Assembly (NCBI GenBank): GCA_003508835.1
Contig: PUFA01000143.1
Coordinates: 4,613,501-4,677,500, forward strand
Length of the DNA: 64,000 bases
Reading direction: 5' to 3'
DNA from: Eonycteris spelaea
Lineage: Eukaryota > Chordata > Mammalia > Chiroptera > Pteropodidae
Positions 57,845 through 64,000 of the stretch are shown piece after piece. Below the pieces are notes generated by a model. It did no database searches, was not told the DNA's origin, and saw only the letters and a list, made by a program, of their open reading frames with translations. Positions within the stretch are counted from its first letter, which is position 1. Each line of letters begins with the position of its first letter. The position numbers and the translations under genes are program-made.

Positions 57845-58780
57845 ATGCCCAGGCAAAGAAATAGTCCACTAAACACTATGAACAACCAAGTTGACAAGGC
57901 ATCTAAGAAAGAAAGAGAAAAATCTTCAAACAATAAGCTTACAGACATAGAAATATGTGACTTAAATGACAGAGAATTCAGGATGACAAGTCTGAAAAAA
58001 CTCAGTGAGTTCCAATATGAGTCATATCAACAATTTCAGGAATTGAAAAAACACCTAGATGAGCTGAGCAAGGAGATTAAAACCCTCAAAAAATAACCAA
58101 ATAAAACTTCTGGAGATGAAGAACACACTACAAGAATTGAAAAATGAAATAGCAAATTTGGGAAAGAGAGTCGACCAAATGGAGGAAAGGATTAACAATA
58201 TCGAAGAGAGAAATCTAGAAATAAATCAGAAGGAAGAAGAGAGAAAATGAAAAATGAAAAATAATGAAAGAGAAATACAAGAACTAGCTGATACCATCAG
58301 GAGAGAAAACAATAATAATGGCCATTTTCGAAGGAGAAAAAGGAGCAGGAAATAGAAAGCATTTTCAGACAATTAGCTGGAGCTTGAAATTCAAGAAGTC
58401 AACAGAACACCCAATTATCTCAACCCCAAAATGCCTTCTGCATGATACATTGTATAACATTATAAAAAATCAATGACAAAGACAGAATTCTCAAGGCAGC
58501 CAGGGAGAAAAAATTGGTAACATATAAAGATGAACCCATTAGATTATCATGGGACTGCTCAGCACAAACCTTACAAGTCAGAAAGGAGTGGAATCAAATA
58601 TCCAAAGTATTAAGTGAAAGGAACTACCACCCTAGAATAATGCATCCAGCTAAACTCTCCTTTAGATACAATGGAGAAACTAAGACTGTTCCAGACATAC
58701 AAAAATTGAGGGAATTTTCCACTATAAGGCCTGCACTACAGGAAATACTAAAAGGGATAAACTCACCTAAAACAAAGTGA
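57845..58780 (+). pseudogene. L1 ORF1 (ORF1p), frameshifted
   Basis: ORF1p is the RNA-binding trimeric chaperone of L1 particles. Here the amino part starts MPRQRNSPLNTMNNQVDK and runs into a heptad-rich coiled coil (YESYQQFQELKKHLDELSKE), broken by a stop after KTLKK at 58094-58096; a one-base slip restores a coiled-coil frame (KNTLQELKNEIANLGKRVDQ) to about 58250. The central RRM part is shredded. The carboxy-terminal domain is open at 58514-58780, with YKDEPIRLSWDCSAQTLQVR and the typical NYHPRIMHPAKLSFRYNG and RPALQEILKG. Overall span, about 310 codons, is near the usual ORF1 length (about 340). Confidence 0.9.
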
Positions 58781-59325
58781 CAAAAAATACATAATTAGGA
58801 GGAAAATGACTATCAGGCAAATGGAAGCAGAGGAGTACAACCCTTACTAAGAACAGGGCATTATAAGCTTAAGTAATAAGAAGAGAATAGCTATAGCAAA
58901 ATAGTAATGAATGTTCAGCATACATAGTACAAATTAAGATAACAATGACTGAAAAGAGGAGGATTCAGACATCCAAATTCGCAAAGGGGAATGGAGATAA
59001 GGCATGTTCAGAAAAAAATGGACAACTGTGTGTGTGTATATAGACATATACATGCATATATATGTATGTATGTGTGTGTATATATATATATATATATACA
59101 TATAACTATATATATAGTGTGTGTGTGTATATATATATGTATATATATATATAACTTTTCATATTCATAATGGTAACCAGACACCAAAGATTCAGAACTG
59201 AATTATATAACATAAAACAAGAAGAACCAGAGTGAAAAACCAAAAATCCAATTGAAATAAAGAAAACAGAAACACAAGATAAGGAAGCAATGGAAACACT
59301 GAGCTACCACAAAGCAAAAGATAAA
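58781..59325 (+). other. Long L1 inter-ORF spacer
   Basis: 545 bp between the ORF1 stop and the likely ORF2 start, against about 60 bp in human L1. The TG/TA tract accounts for roughly 125 bp; the remainder (for example CAGAGGAGTACAACCCTTAC, AATAGTAATGAATGTTCAGC) looks like L1 lineage-specific spacer. Confidence 0.7.
59030..59154 (+). repeat. Compound (TG)n/(TA)n microsatellite in the L1 spacer
   Basis: About 125 bp of alternating TG, TA, CATA and TATG units between ORF1 and ORF2 of the L1. Likely length-unstable. Confidence 0.95.
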
Positions 59326-60600
59326 ATGGCTATAAGAAGACCTCATATTTCAATAATCACCCTAAATGTAAATGAACTGAGCTCACCAACTAAAAGACAT
59401 GGAGTTGCAGAATGAATCAAAAAAAAAAAAAAAAAAACCCCAACCATGTGCTGCCTACAGAAACACATCTCAGCTCCAAAGACAAATATAGACTCAAAGT
59501 GAAAGGGTGGAAAATAATATTTCAAACAAATGGCATTTAGCAAAAAAGTGGGATTAGCGATACTAATATCAAATGAAATAGACTTCAAAATTAAAAAGGT
59601 GAAGAAAGATGCTGAGGGACACTTCATAATGATAAAGGGGATCATGCACCAAGAAGACATAACACATATTAATATCTATGCTCCTAATCAGGGAGCCCTG
59701 AAATATGTAAAGCAATTACTAACAGAAATAAAGGGAGAAACAGACCAAAATACTATCATAGTAGGGGACCTAAAACCCCACTATCTGAAATGGACAGATT
59801 ATCCAAACAGAAAATCAATAAGGAAATAACATCCTTAAATGACACATTAGACCAACTGGACATCATTGACGTCTACAGAGTCTTCATCCCAAAACAGCTG
59901 CTTATATATTCTTCTCTAGTGCATATGGAACATTCTCAAGAATCGACCAATACTGGGACAGAGAGATGACCTCAACAAATACAAGAGAGTTGAAATCACA
60001 CCAACCATATTCTCTGATCATAATGCTTTGAAACTAGAAATCGACTGCAAAAAGAAATCAGGAAGACCCAGAAATACATGGAGATTAAAGAACATGCTAC
60101 TGAAGAATAACTGGGTCAGAGAAGAAATAAAAAGAGCGATCAAGATGTACATAGAAATGAATGATAAAGATAGTAAAAGGTATCAAAACTTTTGGGACAT
60201 GGCAAAAGCAGTTAAAAAAGCAGAGGAAACTTCATATCATTATAGACCTATCTCCAAAAACAAGAATGAGCCCAAATAAACAACCTAATGCTTCATCTTA
60301 AAAACTATAAAAGGAAGAACAAACAAAGCCTAAATTCAGCAGATGGAAATAAATAATCACAATTAGAGCAGAAATAAATGAAATTGAAATTAAAAAGTCA
60401 ATAGAAAAATAAATGTAACAAAGAGCTGGTTCTTTGAGAAAGTTAATAAAATTGACAAGCACCTGGCTAGACTCACTAAAGGAAAAAGAGAAAGAACACA
60501 AATAAAATCAGGGAAGAAAGAGGAGAAGTTACAACAGATATCACAGAAATAGAAAGGATCACACAAGAATACTATGAAAAAGTATATAACACCACATTCA
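59326..60600 (+). pseudogene. L1 ORF2 amino-terminal (endonuclease) region, broken
   Basis: Starts ATGGCT at 59326 giving MAIRRPHISIITLNVNELSS, the APE-type endonuclease amino terminus that nicks target DNA. The active-site Glu motif reads QKHIS rather than QETH, so the catalytic Glu is lost, and a 19-base A run (about 59420-59438) disrupts the frame next to it. Open parts at 59530-59829 (AILISNEIDFK; VGDLKPHYL, Asp kept but the following Asn replaced) and 60028-60279 follow. An SDHNALKLEI motif near 60015-60045 keeps the Ser-Asp-His triad. Ends at the deletion junction near 60603. Confidence 0.88.
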
Positions 60601-60604
60601 ATAA

Positions 60605-61480
60605 CTAGAAGGTTATTGGACTTAAAGACAATTTTATGAATTTGACTACAAAAGTAAGGGTAGTAAAATCTAAAATATAGAATTGGACTACATCAAATTA
60701 AAAAGCTTCTGCTCAACAAAAAAGAATCGTTAACAAAGGAAAGAGACAACCATTGAATGGGAAAATATATTTGCAAGCAATGCCTCTGATAAGGGCCTAA
60801 TATCCAAAATATACAAAGAACTCATGCAACTCAATAACAACATAAAATTAAATGATCCAATCAAAAAAATGGACAGAGGACCTGAACAGACACTTCTCCC
60901 TAGAGGACATACATATGGCCAACAAATATTTAAAAAGATGCTCAACATTGCTAGCTATTAGGGAAATACAAATCAAAACCACAATGAGATGTCATCTCAC
61001 ACCTGTTAGAATTGCTATAATCAACAGGACAAGTAATAACAAATGTTGGAGAGGATGCAGAGAAAAAGGAACCCTCATACACTGCTGGTGGGACTGCAAA
61101 TTGGTACAATCACTATGAAAAACAGTATGGATGTTCCTCAGAAAACTAAGAATCGCTTTACTATATGATTCAGCAATGTTTCTATGGGGGTATTTACCAC
61201 CAAAGACTTGAAAACCCATATCCCAAAAGATATTTACACACCGATGTTCATAGCATCTTTATCCATGGTGGCTTGGACATGGAAGCAACCGAAGTGGCCT
61301 ACGATAGATGAATAGCTAAAGAAGGTGTGGTACATCTATACAACAGCATGTTAGACAGCCATAAGAAGAGATGAAATACTGCCATTAGCGATGGCATGGA
61401 TGGACCTTGAGATAATCATGCTAAGTGAAATAAGCCAGACAAGAAAAGTTGAAAATCACATAATATCACTTATATGTGGG
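60605..61480 (+). pseudogene. L1 ORF2 carboxy-terminal region, broken
   Basis: Picks up after the deletion with a sequence encoding the WDYIKLKSF-like block, then an open stretch at 60852-61118 with [40 protein letters not shown] and the Cys-His segment [18 protein letters not shown], the zinc-knuckle-like tail of ORF2p. The following PKCPTIDEWIKK-like region is frameshifted. No RT motif (FADD) exists between the endonuclease region and this part. Confidence 0.88.
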
Positions 61481-61785
61481 ATATAAACCTAAAAGCAACA
61501 AATGAAGAGGACAAACAGAGACTCATGGACATAGACTATAGATTAGTGGTTACCACAAGGTAGAGAGTAGGGGAGGAGAAGGTAGGTCGATGGTTAACGG
61601 AGGTCAAACATAAGGGGTTAGTGGGAGGTTGAAGTGGGTAAAGGAGATCAAATATATGGTAGCTGAAGGAAACTGGACTTTGGGTGATAAACACACAATA
61701 GATTATACAGATGTCAAATTATAATGCACATATGAAAATTATATAATTGTGTTAACCATTGTTACCCCAATAAAATTAATAAAGA
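61481..61785 (+). other. L1 3'UTR of the CCCCAATAAA type
   Basis: TAGATTAGTGGTTACCACAA, then the G-rich GTAGAGAGTAGGGGAGGAGA, AGATCAAATATATGGTAGCT, TTTGGGTGATAAACACACAA and a terminal ACCCCAATAAAATTAATAAA. Same lineage as the short tail at 36596-36738. Confidence 0.9.
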
Positions 61786-61798
61786 AAGAATAAATGGT

Positions 61799-62274
61799 TT
61801 TAGAATACTTGTGCCATTAGCACTCCCTAATATATAATTATATGATGTTTGACTCATTTGACCTTCAAATTCTAAACAAAGTCTTTCAGCAGAATATTAT
61901 AACTTGGTGAATGTGAGAAGAATTCATCTGATAACCCAGGTTAAAAAACAGAAGTCTCCAAATCAATAGTGAGAAGAAAAAAAACAAAAAAGTCAATTTT
62001 TTTTTTGCCAGAGTTATTTAAATGAAATCTGAACAATAGAGAAGTGAACTCTGTGGAGAGTGCTTCCAGCACAGAGGAGAGCCTATGCTAAAGCTTGGAT
62101 CTGGTTGATGAGGCCAGTCATGCAAAACTTGACAGGACAGACTGTGCTTTGACCTGTATTTTAATGGCAAACCATAGCCATGGAAGGTGACAGCTATCTT
62201 GCAATCTCTGGCCTTTTAAATTTAAAAAATATGGTATATATAGTCACATGTGAAGTACCAGCTTCCTTAACTAC
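61799..62274. other. Single-copy spacer between two sense L1s
   Basis: No gene or repeat recognised; AT-rich with a few A and T runs near 61980-62010. Confidence 0.45.
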
Positions 62275-62410
62275 ATCTCCTCATTTACTCTCAACCACAG
62301 TCCTGAAGAAGGTAATGGTATCTACACTTTAGACATGAGGGGATAAACTGAGAGGGTTAAGTGACTTGCAACTGGTGGACTTTGGGTTTGGATTTAGATC
62401 CATCCATTTT
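62275..62410 (-). mobile_element. MIR SINE, antisense
   Basis: CCTCATTTACTCTCAACCAC, GAAGGTAATGGTATCTACAC, TTTAGACATGAGGGGATAAA, CTGAGAGGGTTAAGTGACTT follow antisense MIR in order. Confidence 0.75.
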
Positions 62411-62527
62411 TTCCCTATTATTTCATGCTGTCTTCTGTAACAGCATTTTATTTAACTATAATTTTGGAAAACTAAATTCACATGTAATGGTTGAGTTTCT
62501 TTTTATCATTTTAAAAAATATTGAATT

Positions 62528-64000
62528 TGGGGCAGAGTTATGATCACAGAGTAGATAAACTCTGAACTCACCTACTCTTATGACCACATAAAAATTACAA
62601 CTAAATCATAGAACAATAATCACAAGAGAACAACCTGAAGACTAGCTAAACAGAACTTTTATTACTAATTATATGAAGAAGAAGACACAACAAGATGGGT
62701 GGAATGGGTGGAGATGAAGACCAGGCAGGTCCCATACCTGCATGGTTATTAATAAATGGAAGGGACAGATTTGCTACAGAGGGCCCACCTAAGAACCATG
62801 GGGTCCCAGCTACATATTAGATTTCCTAGCCCAGGGTACCTGCGCCAGGAAGAGAAATCCTACAACATCTGGCTGTGAAAACCAATGGGGATTATGTTTG
62901 AGAGAGAGAAAAGGCAGACCTAGACGTTGCTCTTAAAGGGCTTGTGCACAAACTCACTCACTCTAAGCTCCCAGTAAAGGGTTAGCATCTTAGGAAGAGC
63001 CAGGGATATATGGAGAGAAACTAAACTGACTAACTTTGGGGTGAAGGCTGGAGGGCAGGGATTGGGTGAATTATTTCAAGGGACAGAAGCAATGACAGGC
63101 ATCATTGCATCACTCATCATTTTTGAGCTCTCCTCCCACTCAGATGGCCCGGTGCAGGCAGGGGCAATATCTGTCATTCTCCACTAATCTGATTACCACC
63201 ATTTGCCCACCTCAGAATCTCCCTGAGACCCTGCCCAACCCAGCTTCTCCAGCAGCTCCTCCACACTAGTGGTCTGACTTGGTTCATGCTGTGGACTCCC
63301 CCCAAATGCTGCAAACCTAACATAAGTGGTGGCCTGCTTTGGCTCATATTACAAACTCTCTCATAGTCCATAAACCCCATATGAGCAGTGGCCAGCCTCA
63401 GCATACACTAGCTCCTGCCAAGTGAACCCAAGCCCAGCACAAGTAAAACAAGCCTCAACTTGCATTGTAAGTCCCACAGATGGCCCAAAACTTGGCATAA
63501 GTGGTTGCTAGTCTTGGCATGCAGTATAGCTCCAACAAAGTGGCCACAAGCCTTGTACAAGAGGCAGCTGTTCTTATTGCATAGTAGACTATTCCAAGTG
63601 CTTCCAAGACCAGCACAAGTGACAACTAACTGTAGATCACTTTGAAGCTTCTACCAAGTTACCCCAAGCCCATGACAAGTGGGGGCTAATCCTGGCCTAC
63701 ACCAGAGACACTACCAAGATGCTCCAGACTGAATACAGCTGGCAGCCAGATGCTGACCACACCAGATCCCTATCCAACCAGCTCCTCAAACAATACACCC
63801 AATAGGCAGCCTTGATTGGCACCAGAGCCCCCTTAAAGCAACTGCCACTCCATTGCGTCAACTCCTCATAATAGCTCTTCTGATATGGTCATGACTGGCC
63901 CTCACAGCCAGTCAACCTAAGGGTCAATCTCACCCACTGATGTGCCAGCAGCAATCAAGACCAACTGCAACAGGATGGTACAGTCAACCCACACAGGGAA
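62528..64000 (+). mobile_element. L1 5'UTR, sense, continuing beyond the window
   Basis: Begins GGGGCAGAGTTATGATCACA then CTCTGAACTCACCTACTCTT, resembling the L1 start GGGCCAAGATGGCG...GAACTCACCTCCTCC. Further in are ACATCTGGCTGTGAAAACCA, TTGCTCTTAAAGGGCTTGTG, AACTGACTAACTTTGGGGTG and AAGGCTGGAGGGCAGGGATT, the order of a Laurasiatherian-type L1 5'UTR as I recall it. This 5'UTR is unlike that of the L1 at 57099. The second kilobase is a degenerate 59-bp tandem array. ORFs, if present, lie to the right of 64000. Confidence 0.75.
63262..63840 (+). repeat. Degenerate ~59-bp tandem array inside the L1 5'UTR
   Basis: A recurring unit with core AAGTGGTGGCC-like, then a CTTGGC.T.CA-like block, then CCAAGTG.CCCCAAG and CAGCACAAG. 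Aligning the AAGT of the core gives unit positions 63267, 63324, about 63382, 63441, 63499, 63559, 63617, 63677, 63737 and 63801, so spacings are 57-60 with one of 64. Units are 50-70 percent alike by eye. Richer in GC than the surrounding DNA. Confidence 0.75.

Larger units (their letters stand above)
57099..61785 (+). mobile_element. L1 with both ends and TSD, reverse-transcriptase core deleted (4.7 kb)
   Basis: Sense L1 with, in order, a 5'UTR (57099-57846), broken ORF1 (57845-58780), an unusually long spacer holding a TG/TA tract, the ORF2 endonuclease region (59326-60600), a direct jump to the ORF2 carboxy terminus (from about 60605), and a 3'UTR ending CCCCAATAAAATTAATAAAG. Target-site copies AAGAATAAAAGGT (57086-57098) and AAGAATAAATGGT (61786-61798) match at 12 of 13. 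The cut context TT/AAGA is close to L1 endonuclease preference. Full L1s are 6-7 kb; roughly 2 kb including the RT catalytic domain is absent. Stops and frameshifts throughout, so not active. Confidence 0.93.

Noticed and set aside
63174..63404. Minus-strand 76-codon frame with repeated motifs
   Set aside because: Its internal repetition comes from the 59-bp tandem units of the L1 5'UTR.

Overview
This is a 64-kb stretch of nuclear DNA from a placental mammal. It is AT-rich and CpG-poor, with no CpG island, no long open frame that looks like a gene, no recognisable tRNA or rRNA gene and nothing bacterial. It reads as intergenic or deep-intronic DNA. Nearly everything I can name is an old interspersed repeat: L2 and MIR, MLT1-type LTRs, Tigger and hAT DNA transposons, and many L1 fragments. 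No Alu, B1/B2, carnivore tRNA-Lys SINE, ruminant BovB/BovA or equine ERE was recognised. The youngest L1 tails end in a CCCCAATAAA-type 3' end, which I associate with bat L1s. A bat with little recent SINE or L1 activity is my best guess, but this rests on memory and is tentative. All family names here are from recognition by eye, not from a database search, and repeat edges are usually good to about 10-50 bp. | Layout. 0-7 kb: MLT1 LTRs, L2, MIR and a Tigger MITE. 7-15 kb: antisense old L1 tails, then a sense old L1 body carrying a nested younger L1 tail with a 13-bp target-site duplication (TSD). 15.2-18.6 kb: an L2 split by a 2.8-kb antisense L1 that has TSDs. 19-23 kb: more L1 and a MIR. 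22.8-29 kb: the quietest part, almost free of recognisable repeats, with a CpG-rich patch, an exact 39-bp tandem duplication and a small basic reading frame that may be a gene remnant. 29-37 kb: an L1 with a twin-priming-type inversion, L2s, MIRs and a hAT MITE inside an L2. 37-50 kb: sparse MIR, L2 and hAT copies, microsatellites and long unassigned DNA. 50.1-52.2 kb: a near-identical 434-bp direct duplication. 52.3-56.3 kb: a long antisense old L1 tract interrupted by a hAT element with an 8-bp TSD. 57.1-61.8 kb: an L1 with 5'UTR, ORF1, endonuclease region, 3' end and a 13-bp TSD, but with the reverse-transcriptase core deleted. 62.5-64 kb: the 5'UTR of a second sense L1 that runs off the window and contains about ten degenerate 59-bp tandem units. 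| The strands tell a story of layered insertion: L2 and MIR are oldest, L1M and hAT came next, and the CCCCAATAAA-type L1s are last. I found no convincing new gene system. The best leads are the 59-bp tandem array in the L1 5'UTR, the RT-deleted L1 with both ends intact, the recent 434-bp duplication and the basic frame near 26.9 kb.
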